Positions 16,555-23,843 of a stretch of 35,421 nt of DNA are shown piece after piece; the stretch's first letter is position 1, and every line of letters starts with the position of its first letter. The stretch comes from Deltaproteobacteria bacterium (GTDB taxonomy: Bacteria > Desulfobacterota > G020345765). The notes under the pieces were generated by a model. That model worked only from the letters and a program-made list of their open reading frames with translations. It ran no database searches and had not been told where the DNA came from. The stretch spans positions 2,586,809 through 2,622,229 of the forward strand of contig CP070770.1 in assembly GCA_020345765.1 (NCBI GenBank), in the 5' to 3' direction. The position numbers and the translations under genes were made by a program.

Positions 16555-16584
16555 TCTATACTATAACCTAGATAGATTTAGCAA
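16555..16584 (-). promoter_or_regulatory. Weak sigma70-like promoter candidate for PAS kinase gene
   Basis: On the minus strand TTGCTA (16584-16579) and TATAGA (16560-16555) are 18 bp apart, about 70 bp before the kinase ATG. Both boxes are imperfect and the region is AT-rich, so chance matches are likely. Confidence 0.3.
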
Positions 16585-16683
16585 ATATCATACCAATTTC
16601 CAAAAAATCGGCTGCAAACAACTGTTTATTACCTTATAAATATTTTTTTGTGGAGAAATAAGGGAAACTGGAGGAACTTTTTG

Positions 16684-16739
16684 TATTATAGATTCCGGAT
16701 TTTATATTATAAATTACCGATTAAAGATTACATATTTAC
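16684..16739. repeat. Degenerate heptad array, GATT phase (8 units)
   Basis: Read on the plus strand, eight successive 7-mers keep register without gaps: TATTATA, GATTCCG, GATTTTA, TATTATA, AATTACC, GATTAAA, GATTACA, TATTTAC. Positions 2-4 (ATT) are nearly constant and the last three vary. The same pattern recurs in the ECF operon gaps. Confidence 0.6.
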
Positions 16740-16848
16740 ATATATTTTACAATTTTTGGCACTTTAACCTCAACCGGGACTGATTTACTACAAAATATTG
16801 TGCTGTATTATTTCCAGAATGACTATACCCGGTCAACCTTCCGGTATC

Positions 16849-18336
16849 TCATTTTGCCACTTCCCTGCTCTCCTTTAAGTATCTTGAGTATTCTACCAGG
16901 AAAGTGAGTGCCCGGGCTGCCTGTAACGGGGTGGGATAGATAATCCTTCCCGCCTTGCTGAAGGCTCTTACCACAGGAGTGCTCGAGGTTTTTTCGGATA
17001 AGGAGAAAGGAGAGTAGGAAATTATAGGTTTGTTGTACTTACTGCTGAGTTTCAGGACAGTATCGGCATGCTTACGATCCTTCCTGGCGGCATCCTTCAA
17101 CACCATTTTCGCCATCTCTCGATATTGAGGAAAGCCCTGGGCCGATTTCGCCATCCTTTTTCTCAATACCCCATAGCCAACACCTAACTGGAGTAGTGAA
17201 TCGATCCGGGGACTCTTAATCAATATTTCCATACATTTAAGCATGCCCTCCTCACCTCCCCCGGCGGCGAGATCCACCGGGTTGCCATGACTCCAGCGGG
17301 ATGGGAGAAATTCGTTTATTTCCCTTATTACCTCATCCGGCAGGGTAACCACATCAAGTCCCTGGCTCGCACAGGCATCGGCTGCCAGCACACCCCAGCC
17401 GCCTCCCCGGGTAATTATGCCTACCCGGTTACCAGCGGGCAGGGGCTGCCCGATGAATGTAGCGGCAATAAGAAACATCTCGTCAAGATCACCTGCCCGG
17501 ATCACACCCGTCTGGCGGCATGCGGCATCAAAAATAGCATCCGATCCGGCCAGGGCCCCGGTATGAGAGCTGCATGCTTTTTCCCCGGCCTCAGTCTTTC
17601 CGCCCTTAAGAACAACAATGGGCTTGCTCCGGGTCACCTTCTTGGCCACCTCAAAGAATCTTCTTCCGTTATCCACCCCCTCAATGTATGCCAGGATGAC
17701 TTTCGTTCCGGGATCCTCTCCGAAATATTCGATAATATCCTCACAGAAAACGGCAGCCTCGTTGCCGCTACTGACGATTTTATTGAATCCGATATTATAA
17801 AGCTCGGGGAAAAAAGTTAAGCTCCCCCCCACATTTCCACTCTGGGTTACCAGAGACAAGGGGCCTGCCGGAAGGGTAGCTGGTGAGAAAAACGCATTCA
17901 GATTAATATCAAGACTCATAAGCCCCATACAGTTGGGGCCAATAACCACCATATTGGTCTTTCTTATCTCCCGGATTAACTCCTCTTCCAGCTTCTTTTC
18001 CTCCGGCCCTACCTCACTATAACCGGCGGTAATGACCACCGCAGCTTTCACCCGCTTTTTCTTGCAGTCCCTGAGGGCATCAATTACCCGGGCCGGCGGT
18101 AACGTTATTATCGCCAGGTCGATTTCGTCCGGAACATCCGTTACACTCGGATATGCCTTAAAGCCAAGTATCTCCTTTTCTCGCAGATTTATTGGATAAA
18201 AATTTCCCCGGAAGCCCCCGGTAACAATACTGAAGGAAATCCCGAATCCCCACTTGGGAGGGGTCTGCGAGGCACCGATCAGTGCTATTGATCGGGGATA
18301 GAAAAGCGGCTCAAATTTTTTTAGAATTTTGGACAT
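16849..18336 (-). CDS. NDP-forming acyl-CoA synthetase, alpha-type subunit
   Basis: This 495-residue protein has a CoA-binding Rossmann domain (IALIGASQTPPKWG, 17-30), a succinyl-CoA-ligase-like flavodoxin domain (VVIGPNCMGL, TQSGNVGG) and the phosphohistidine loop ACSSHTGALAGSD with H258. This is the alpha half of NDP-forming acetyl/acyl-CoA synthetases, which make ATP or GTP from acyl-CoA. The ATP-grasp beta half, often fused to give about 700 residues, is absent here, and no separate beta gene is in the window. The C-terminus ends with a third domain typical of the alpha chain. Its ATG shares a base with the TAA of the upstream CCG-domain Fe-S gene, implying coupled expression. The substrate is unknown; in some relatives the alpha chain works with a beta chain encoded elsewhere. 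Confidence 0.88.
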   Translation of the reverse strand: MSKILKKFEPLFYPRSIALIGASQTPPKWGFGISFSIVTGGFRGNFYPINLREKEILGFKAYPSVTDVPDEIDLAIITLPPARVIDALRDCKKKRVKAAVVITAGYSEVGPEEKKLEEELIREIRKTNMVVIGPNCMGLMSLDINLNAFFSPATLPAGPLSLVTQSGNVGGSLTFFPELYNIGFNKIVSSGNEAAVFCEDIIEYFGEDPGTKVILAYIEGVDNGRRFFEVAKKVTRSKPIVVLKGGKTEAGEKACSSHTGALAGSDAIFDAACRQTGVIRAGDLDEMFLIAATFIGQPLPAGNRVGIITRGGGWGVLAADACASQGLDVVTLPDEVIREINEFLPSRWSHGNPVDLAAGGGEEGMLKCMEILIKSPRIDSLLQLGVGYGVLRKRMAKSAQGFPQYREMAKMVLKDAARKDRKHADTVLKLSSKYNKPIISYSPFSLSEKTSSTPVVRAFSKAGRIIYPTPLQAARALTFLVEYSRYLKESREVAK

Positions 18337-19334
18337 TAGACCTTTCGTATCTCACCAAGGGACATTCGTGCGAGTTCAATTATGTGGTATCCTCCTATCC
18401 CGCGCTCCCGGGCATCGGCCTCGAGACCACGGCGACACATCGGACACAGGTAGCAGAGATACTGGGCTCCCGCCTTCTCGGCATCGCCCAGGTTTTTCTC
18501 CCGCAATGCCCGAGCCCGATCCGGGGCAAGTAGCTGAAGGGCGAGTGAGCAGCATAGGCAATTATCCCGGTCGTATTCCCGTTTTACCCGCTCCACCCCG
18601 ATCAGCTCGAAGATCTCGTCAATCGCCCCCTCCTTACCGGGAGAAAACCGCGAGGCACAGGGACGCTGATAGGCAACCCGGATACCGAGCCGCGATAAGG
18701 ATCCATGATTTTCCTTTAAGTAGTCACGGAGGTATTCGACCACATGAACCGGTCGAAACGGCACCTTGATCCCATATGAAGGAGCAACGTCGACCAGCAT
18801 CGAGTAGCAGTCGTCGTGGACCAGAATGATTTCTTCCGCCCCAGTGGCCGCCAGGTTATCCACAAAGGTCTGGGCATGGCGGTGTGTCACCGAACCTGCC
18901 CCTAAGTGATGAAAGAGTATGTAGCAGAAAAAATGCCGGGCCTTAAGCAAGGGGAGTCCCTCGAAGAGCTTCCCCTCAAACAGTCCCGGGTCGCTCCGGT
19001 GAAAAACGCAGGCAGAAACCATCCTCTTAGCCTTCTCCGGCACCCGCACATCGGTAGTAACTGCATACTGTGCCTCGTTTTCGGAGATCACATCCGGTGA
19101 AATGCCGAGGGAGTTAAACTCCTCCTGGCGGGCGAGGATCAGATCGAAAGGCCGGGCCTGGTTAGGGCAATACTCGTTACAGGCAAAACAGGTGATACAG
19201 GCCGAGAGGATCGGTGCCTCCTTGCCTGCAATCAGGGCCTCGATCTCAGACTTCGCCCGGTCCTTGTCATAATCCACATACAAGCAGCGGGAAAGACAGG
19301 TGCCACAGCGCTGGCATTTATCCGGATCAAACAT
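18336..19334 (-). CDS. Fe-S oxidoreductase with two 4Fe-4S sites and CCG domain (HdrD/GlpC-like)
   Basis: This 332-residue protein begins with two ferredoxin-type cluster motifs: C7, C10, C13, C17 (CQRCGTCLSRC) and C46, C49, C52, C56 (CITCFACNEYC). The C-terminal half has a complete CCG motif: a Cys in RPCASRF, then NCLCCS, then CYLCPMC. This motif binds the special cluster of heterodisulfide reductase HdrB/HdrD and relatives. An earlier half-repeat keeps only HDDC. The layout fits a cytoplasmic or membrane-associated electron-transfer subunit passing electrons to a thiol/disulfide or quinone partner. GGGAG precedes the ATG. It overlaps the acyl-CoA synthetase gene by one base and follows the SDR gene by 41 nt. 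The electron donor is not evident. Confidence 0.88.
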   Translation of the reverse strand: MFDPDKCQRCGTCLSRCLYVDYDKDRAKSEIEALIAGKEAPILSACITCFACNEYCPNQARPFDLILARQEEFNSLGISPDVISENEAQYAVTTDVRVPEKAKRMVSACVFHRSDPGLFEGKLFEGLPLLKARHFFCYILFHHLGAGSVTHRHAQTFVDNLAATGAEEIILVHDDCYSMLVDVAPSYGIKVPFRPVHVVEYLRDYLKENHGSLSRLGIRVAYQRPCASRFSPGKEGAIDEIFELIGVERVKREYDRDNCLCCSLALQLLAPDRARALREKNLGDAEKAGAQYLCYLCPMCRRGLEADARERGIGGYHIIELARMSLGEIRKV

Positions 19335-19349
19335 GTCTTACTCCCTTAT

Positions 19350-19370
19350 TAATTTGTTATTGGGATTTGG
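19350..19370. repeat. Short heptad run, TTGG phase (3 units)
   Basis: In the 41-bp gap between the SDR and Fe-S genes the 7-mers TAATTTG, TTATTGG and GATTTGG follow in register. It is the shortest member of the TTGG-type arrays seen at 24897-24948 and 27283-27317. Confidence 0.4.
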
Positions 19371-19375
19371 TTTTA

Positions 19376-20176
19376 TTATCTCATTACTGACTTCCGAAAA
19401 CCAAGGTTTATCAGCTTCCACGGCAGGACCGCCTTGAGTAATCTTGTCAGGTGGGTGTCGATTCCAATCGGATGCCGGAAAGCCTTCTTCTTGCCGGCGC
19501 ATATTTTCTCTACCCGTTTAGCCACCTTCCGGGGGGAAGTGCCGAACCGTTGTGCGACGGGATATCCCCGCACCAGCTTACTCATCCGGTAGAACGGGGA
19601 AGACTTACCCAGGTCTTCATCCACGATAGTCATTGATTCCACCATCTTTGTCTTCATCACCCCGGGCTCCAGCAGGTGCACATCGATACCATAAAGCTTC
19701 ATCTCAGTGGAAAGGCTCTCGGCAAAACCTTCAAGTGCAAACTTGGATGTGTGGTAGGGAGCAAAGAAGGGAAAGGCAAGAACCCCACCGCTGGAGCCGG
19801 TAATTATTATCCGTCCATGTCCCTGCTTTTTCATAACTGGGATAACCGTCTTTACCGCGGATATAGTGCCGAATACATTTACATTGAACTGTGCCTGAAA
19901 AAGCTCCAGTGGTGTATCCTCAATCGGGCCGAGCACTCCGTAACCCGCATTGGCAAAGAGCACATCAATACCTCCACCCTCGCTGAGCACATTCTCCACT
20001 CCGGCAGCGATGGAGCTCTTGTCAGTTATGTCCATTTTGACCCATTTAAACTTGCTACCCTCAGGTGGTGGAGTGCGAGAAGCACCGAAAACCCGGTAGC
20101 CACACCGAGCCAGATGGTCAGCAACAACGAGTCCCAGCCCGCGGCTGGCACCGGTGATCAAGATTGCCTTAGCCAT
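19376..20176 (-). CDS. Short-chain dehydrogenase/reductase (classical SDR)
   Basis: This 266-residue protein is a classical SDR. The cofactor loop is TGASRGLG (8-15), the NAG motif sits at 76-78 (FANAGYG), and the catalytic residues are S129 (ITGSSGG), Y141 and K145 (YHTSKFA). R24 and the later G31-ASR34 segment after strand 2 suggest NADP preference, though that is weak evidence. The C-terminal 70 residues are longer than in the smallest SDRs and basic, with a hydrophobic patch, as in membrane-associated lipid or steroid SDRs. An AGGAAGG site precedes the ATG, and a good promoter lies 35-65 bp upstream. It is the first gene of an SDR, Fe-S protein and acyl-CoA synthetase unit. The substrate is unknown. 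Confidence 0.92.
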   Translation of the reverse strand: MAKAILITGASRGLGLVVADHLARCGYRVFGASRTPPPEGSKFKWVKMDITDKSSIAAGVENVLSEGGGIDVLFANAGYGVLGPIEDTPLELFQAQFNVNVFGTISAVKTVIPVMKKQGHGRIIITGSSGGVLAFPFFAPYHTSKFALEGFAESLSTEMKLYGIDVHLLEPGVMKTKMVESMTIVDEDLGKSSPFYRMSKLVRGYPVAQRFGTSPRKVAKRVEKICAGKKKAFRHPIGIDTHLTRLLKAVLPWKLINLGFRKSVMR

Positions 20177-20212
20177 AGTCCTTCCTCTATCCGTCCACTA
20201 AACCCTGACTTT

Positions 20213-20241
20213 TTCTATCAAAGCATAATAGTTTTGTCAAG
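20213..20241 (-). promoter_or_regulatory. Sigma70-like promoter for the SDR operon
   Basis: On the minus strand a perfect TTGACA (20241-20236) is followed after exactly 17 bp by TAGAAA (20218-20213). Transcription would begin about 30 nt before the SDR ATG, a usual leader length. This is the best promoter match in the window. Confidence 0.65.
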
Positions 20242-20291
20242 GATATGGAAGGAGGTCTAATTTGGAGACTGAAATGAATTGGCAGGCCCAT

Positions 20292-20321
20292 TTGGACTCT
20301 TATGTATTGCTGTGGTATAGT
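20292..20321 (+). promoter_or_regulatory. Sigma70-like promoter candidate for the ECF operon
   Basis: TTGGAC (20292-20297) and TATAGT (20316-20321) are separated by 18 bp. A transcript from here would have a leader of about 110 nt that includes the palindrome at 20376-20412, so the hairpin would be in the RNA. Confidence 0.45.
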
Positions 20322-20375
20322 AATTCTTTGTAAGCTATTATTTAAGGGAATATTAAGGAATATCAGGGAGTAACA

Positions 20376-20412
20376 TCCTACTTCGTCCCGCGGGACGCGG
20401 GACTTCTTAGGA
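20376..20412. repeat. GC-rich palindrome in ECF leader (REP-like)
   Basis: The ends are TCCTA and TAGGA, and the inner arms GTCCCGCG and CGCGGGAC enclose a GGACG loop. A 12-bp perfect palindrome GTCCCGCGGGAC is nested inside. It ends 25 bp before the ECF S-component ATG. It resembles a REP unit; a role as an RNA hairpin ahead of the ribosome site is possible. Confidence 0.6.
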
Positions 20413-20437
20413 CAGGGGAAATGGCAAGGAGGGCCTA

Positions 20438-21217
20438 ATGATATTTGGGATAAAAGAGATTTTTAGAATGTGGGGCAATACCCGGATGATCGTGCTTACG
20501 GCCATCTCCGCAGCCGTTTACGCCTCGGTCCTTATACCATTCAAGGCAATCCCGATAATTCCCGGGGTAACCGAGGTCAGGCCAGCCAACGCCCTGCCCA
20601 TTATCTGCTCCTTTATGTTCGGACCGGCCGGAGCCTGGGGCGCCGCTTTTGGAAACCTGATCGGCGATTTCTTCGGCACCCTGGGACCCGGAACCCTATT
20701 CGGCTTCGTCGGGAACTTCCTCTACGGCTATATTCCCTATAAAGCCTGGAAATGCTTATCCGGGGAGGAGCCAGTATCCTTCTGGGGGATCAAGAGTTGG
20801 GCTAAATTTATTCTGACAGTCTCTCTGGCCTCGGGCAGCTGTGGCTTATTTATCGGCTGGGGATTGGACCTTCTGGGCTTTGTCCCCTTCTCTGCCCTGG
20901 CCAATATTATCACCCTGAACAACCTCCTGGTATCACTAATCTTAAGCCCGTTCCTTCTTTTCCTTCTCTATCCCCGGGTAAAGAAGTGGGGATTACTCTA
21001 CACGGACATCCTTACCGAAGATGAACTATCCAACGGCAGGTTCAGCCGGTCAGGATTGGTAGTCACTATTCTCGCAGTAGCCGGCGGGCTCGTTCTGGGC
21101 AATCTGATCTCCACCGGTCTTATGAGTTCCGGAGCAGGGCTGGGTGGTGGCAGCGGCGTGGGATTGGGGGTGCTTCCCATAATAATTATCCTATTGATTG
21201 GAGCATCTCTGTTGTAA
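20438..21217 (+). CDS. ECF transporter substrate-binding (S) component, QueT-like
   Basis: This 259-residue integral membrane protein has about six TM helices. The segment VRPANALPIICSFMFGPAGA, followed by GNLIGDFFG and GFVGNFLYGYIPY, matches the QueT-like/generic S components of energy-coupling-factor transporters, which capture vitamins or similar small molecules. The C-terminal part adds an unusual Gly-rich stretch (about 229-246) and a last hydrophobic helix. AAGGAGGG precedes the ATG. It is followed by genes for the fused ATPases and EcfT, so it is a dedicated, group I-like ECF cassette. The substrate cannot be read from the sequence: queuosine precursors are one option from family resemblance, but no queuosine gene or riboswitch supports it here. 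Confidence 0.82.
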   Translation: MIFGIKEIFRMWGNTRMIVLTAISAAVYASVLIPFKAIPIIPGVTEVRPANALPIICSFMFGPAGAWGAAFGNLIGDFFGTLGPGTLFGFVGNFLYGYIPYKAWKCLSGEEPVSFWGIKSWAKFILTVSLASGSCGLFIGWGLDLLGFVPFSALANIITLNNLLVSLILSPFLLFLLYPRVKKWGLLYTDILTEDELSNGRFSRSGLVVTILAVAGGLVLGNLISTGLMSSGAGLGGGSGVGLGVLPIIIILLIGASLL

Positions 21218-21253
21218 ATCCCATTAGCAGTTCACCTAAGGCAAATAACTATA

Positions 21254-21302
21254 GATTATAGATTTCAGATTATAAATCTACAATTTACAATCTGCAATCG
21301 AT
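21254..21302. repeat. Heptad array with inverted halves, 49 bp
   Basis: Seven 7-mers run without gaps up to one base before the ATG of the ATPase gene: GATTATA, GATTTCA, GATTATA, then AATCTAC, AATTTAC, AATCTGC, AATCGAT. GATT and AATC are reverse complements, so the two halves form an imperfect inverted repeat. It replaces any visible Shine-Dalgarno sequence. Confidence 0.7.
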
Positions 21303-21303
21303 C

Positions 21304-23001
21304 ATGAAAGCGATTGAAATTAAGGATCTAAATTTCACCTACCGGAACAGCGAACAGAAGGCCATTGATTCGGTCTGTTTAAGTCAGTCTGAGGGTGAGC
21401 TTATCGCTATTATGGGAAGTACTGGTGCCGGTAAGTCATCACTTATCCGGTGCCTTAACCGGATCATACCCAACTTCTTCAAAGGTGATTTAACCGGAGA
21501 GATCAAGATATTTGAAACCGATATCACCAGGGAAAAGGTAACCCGAATGATTGATAGGGTAGGAATGGTATTTCAGGATTTTGAGACACAACTATTCTCA
21601 ACCAGTGCATTCCTGGAGGTGGCCTTTGGCCCCGAGAATCTGGGAGTCAATCGCGAAGAGATCAAGAGGAGAATCGGTGATTCCCTGGAAAAGATCCGCC
21701 TTGCCGGGTACGAAGATCGTGAACCCTCTTCACTCTCCGGGGGAGAAAAGCAGAGACTTGCCATTGCCTCCATCCTGTCAATAAGGCCGAGGATAATGGT
21801 ATTGGATGAACCCACCACGGATCTGGACCCTATTGGGAAACAGGAGATTTTTCAGGCTCTTAAAGACCTACGTGAACAGGGGCTAACCGTCGTTCTGGTG
21901 GAACACGAGACTGAAGAGATAGGCGATGTCGATCGAATCATTATCATTCGAGACGGCAGGATAATAGAGGAAGGAAAATCAAGCGATATCCTCTCCCGGA
22001 TAAATATCCTAAAAGATAACGGTATCCGTCCTCCCCAATTAGTGAAATTATTCCACGATCTCAATATCCCCTGCCCAACCTGGCCTCTACATGTCAATCA
22101 GGCCTTTTTCGCCATGAAGTCAAATAATAAAAGATTGTCTGACGACAAATACTTCACTCTGTGTCAGGGTGATAAAGAGAAAGAGGAAGACTATGGCAAG
22201 GAGATAATAAGGGTAGATGATCTGGTGCACACCTACCCCACAGGGCAGCAAGCTCTCGCCGGGGTGAACTTAAGCATAAAGGAAAGAGAGTTTATCGCTA
22301 TTATCGGGCAGAATGGATCCGGAAAAACAACCCTGGTAAAGCACCTTAACGGTCTCCTGCGTCCAACTCGGGGTAAGGTATATTACGAAAGTACTGATAT
22401 CGATGATAAGAAGGTGTCTTCGTTAGGTAAACAAATTGGCTATGTATTTCAGAATCCGGATCACCAGATATTCTCCCCGACTGTGGGGGAGGAAATTGCC
22501 TTTGGTCCCAGGAATTACGGATTCAGCGAACAACAGACTAAAACGAAAGTGGAGCAGGCATTAAAGGTAGTGGGCCTTGAAGGTTATCACGACAAGGATC
22601 CATTCCTCCTGACCAAAGGAGAAAGGCAGAGGGTTGCTATTGCCTCGATTATCGTCTCGGAGCCCCGGGTGATCATCCTGGATGAACCCACTACCGGGCT
22701 GGACTATAACGAGCAAGTCCGAATAATGGAGCTCCTTACTGATTTAAACACCCAGGGGCATACCCTGATTATCATCACTCACAGTATGTGGGTAGTAGCC
22801 GAGTACACTCACCGGGTCTTAGTACTTTCGGATGGAAAGATCCTGGCCGATGATACTACCAGGAAGGTGTTTTGTAACGAAGCTATCCTAAAGGAGTCGG
22901 CTCTGAAACTACCGGAGATAATTCAACTGGGATTACAATTTAATAAAACTATTTTATCCCTTAATGAATTCAAGTTTTGCTTGGAAGATGGACTCGCATA
23001 A
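21304..23001 (+). CDS. Fused ECF transporter ATPase (EcfA1-EcfA2)
   Basis: This 565-residue protein contains two complete ABC ATPase domains. Domain 1 (about 1-245) has Walker A GSTGAGKSS (K44), Q-loop FQDFETQLF, signature LSGGEKQR and Walker B MVLDEPTTDLDP. Domain 2 (about 300-540) has Walker A GQNGSGKTT, Q-loop FQNPDHQIF, a variant signature LTKGERQR and IILDEPTTGLDY, followed by the switch His in IITHSM. Separate EcfA subunits are about 280 residues, so this is a head-to-tail fusion. It would energise the S component encoded upstream through EcfT. No Shine-Dalgarno is visible before the ATG, because the gap is filled by a heptad array, so translation may rely on coupling or an unstructured AT-rich leader. 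Confidence 0.93.
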   Translation: MKAIEIKDLNFTYRNSEQKAIDSVCLSQSEGELIAIMGSTGAGKSSLIRCLNRIIPNFFKGDLTGEIKIFETDITREKVTRMIDRVGMVFQDFETQLFSTSAFLEVAFGPENLGVNREEIKRRIGDSLEKIRLAGYEDREPSSLSGGEKQRLAIASILSIRPRIMVLDEPTTDLDPIGKQEIFQALKDLREQGLTVVLVEHETEEIGDVDRIIIIRDGRIIEEGKSSDILSRINILKDNGIRPPQLVKLFHDLNIPCPTWPLHVNQAFFAMKSNNKRLSDDKYFTLCQGDKEKEEDYGKEIIRVDDLVHTYPTGQQALAGVNLSIKEREFIAIIGQNGSGKTTLVKHLNGLLRPTRGKVYYESTDIDDKKVSSLGKQIGYVFQNPDHQIFSPTVGEEIAFGPRNYGFSEQQTKTKVEQALKVVGLEGYHDKDPFLLTKGERQRVAIASIIVSEPRVIILDEPTTGLDYNEQVRIMELLTDLNTQGHTLIIITHSMWVVAEYTHRVLVLSDGKILADDTTRKVFCNEAILKESALKLPEIIQLGLQFNKTILSLNEFKFCLEDGLA

Positions 23002-23050
23002 AATTTTAAATTTTAGGTTTAAAATCTAAAATCTATAATCTACAATCTAT
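23002..23050. repeat. Heptad array, 49 bp, between ATPase and EcfT genes
   Basis: Seven 7-mers start at the base after the ATPase stop codon: AATTTTA twice, GGTTTAA, AATCTAA, AATCTAT, AATCTAC, AATCTAT. It ends two bases before the EcfT ATG and so fills the whole gap. No Shine-Dalgarno is visible. Length and unit count equal those of the array at 21254-21302. Confidence 0.7.
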
Positions 23051-23052
23051 TT

Positions 23053-23829
23053 ATGTCCCTATACCTCTACCTGAATAAAAATACTTTTATTCATCGGCTG
23101 AATCCGATAACCAAGATAATCTGTCTGCTGCTTCTGTTCGCCGCTGCCATGTTTTTTATCCATCCGCTTTATCTGCTCATACTTGCCGGCATTCTCCTGG
23201 TTATCGGAATTTCCAGCGGGACTCTGGAGAACCTGAGGAAGCTCTGGATACTAATGGCAATGATCGGGATCTTCAGTTTTATCCTCTGGTCAATTTTTTA
23301 TCGAGGCCCAACCGTGATCCTTAGATACCGTTTCATATCGGTATCGGAAGAATCACTGCTTTACGGACTGGGGATGGCCGTAAGATTGAACATAATGTTA
23401 TTTTCCGGCCTGATTTTTCTCTCGACAACCAGGATCGAGGATTTCACCGCCGGTTTGAATAAGCTGGGGGTCCCCTTTTCGGCAAGTTTTGCCCTTAGCC
23501 TAGCCTTCCGGTTAGTCCCGATGTTTCTCGGGACGGCATCTACCATAATCGAGGCACAGAAATCACGAGGTCTGGATCTGGATTCCGGAAATATATTTCA
23601 GCGGATAAAAAAACACATCCCTCTGCTGATCCCGGTATTCGTCAGCGCTCTGCGAACCGTAGATAACTTATCGGTAGCACTGGAATCCAAAGGCTTTGGG
23701 GCTGGTCTGAAGCGGACATACTACCTGCAATATGACTTCCGAACGGCGGACTACCTCGCGCTAAGCTTTATCGTGGTCTTGAATGTGTTCATCCTTTACC
23801 TCCGGCTTCAGGGAGTAGGTAATATTTAA
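23053..23829 (+). CDS. ecfT: ECF transporter transmembrane component EcfT
   Basis: This 258-residue membrane protein has four to six TM helices (the first is around 20-60) and a cytoplasmic coupling region. The two short motifs that dock EcfT to the ATPases are visible as KSRGLDLD and ESKGFGAG, the equivalents of the Ala-Arg-Gly motifs of the family. The start NKNTFIHRLNPITKIICLL is typical (LxPxxKl). It completes the S component, A1-A2 and T set. The start ATG follows the heptad array by two bases. The gene ends 14 nt before the convergent DHH gene, with no hairpin terminator between them. Confidence 0.92.
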   Translation: MSLYLYLNKNTFIHRLNPITKIICLLLLFAAAMFFIHPLYLLILAGILLVIGISSGTLENLRKLWILMAMIGIFSFILWSIFYRGPTVILRYRFISVSEESLLYGLGMAVRLNIMLFSGLIFLSTTRIEDFTAGLNKLGVPFSASFALSLAFRLVPMFLGTASTIIEAQKSRGLDLDSGNIFQRIKKHIPLLIPVFVSALRTVDNLSVALESKGFGAGLKRTYYLQYDFRTADYLALSFIVVLNVFILYLRLQGVGNI

Positions 23830-23843
23830 AACATATAACATAT

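Larger units (their letters stand above)
16487..16848. other. 362-bp AT-rich intergenic region
   Basis: This gap lies between the acyl-CoA synthetase subunit gene and the large PAS kinase gene, both on the minus strand. It is very AT-rich and has no open frame worth calling. It contains a weak promoter candidate for the kinase gene and a heptad-repeat array at 16684-16739. No terminator hairpin was found for the synthetase gene. Confidence 0.6.
20177..20437. other. Divergent intergenic region
   Basis: This 261-bp gap separates the leftward SDR operon from the rightward ECF transporter operon. It contains one promoter candidate in each direction and, just before the ECF gene, a GC-rich palindrome. 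I looked for preQ1-, thiamin- and cobalamin-type riboswitch signatures ahead of the ECF gene and saw none. Confidence 0.7.

Noticed and set aside
17287..17820. 177-codon frame on the plus strand
   Set aside because: It lies wholly inside the acyl-CoA synthetase alpha gene on the opposite strand, with no protein-like motif.
19676..20260. 194-codon frame on the plus strand overlapping the SDR gene
   Set aside because: It is antisense to catalytic SDR motifs and crosses the promoter region; no start signal.
20300..20437. Riboswitch ahead of the ECF S component
   Set aside because: No preQ1, thiamin, cobalamin, riboflavin or folate signature could be read; only a REP-like palindrome is seen.
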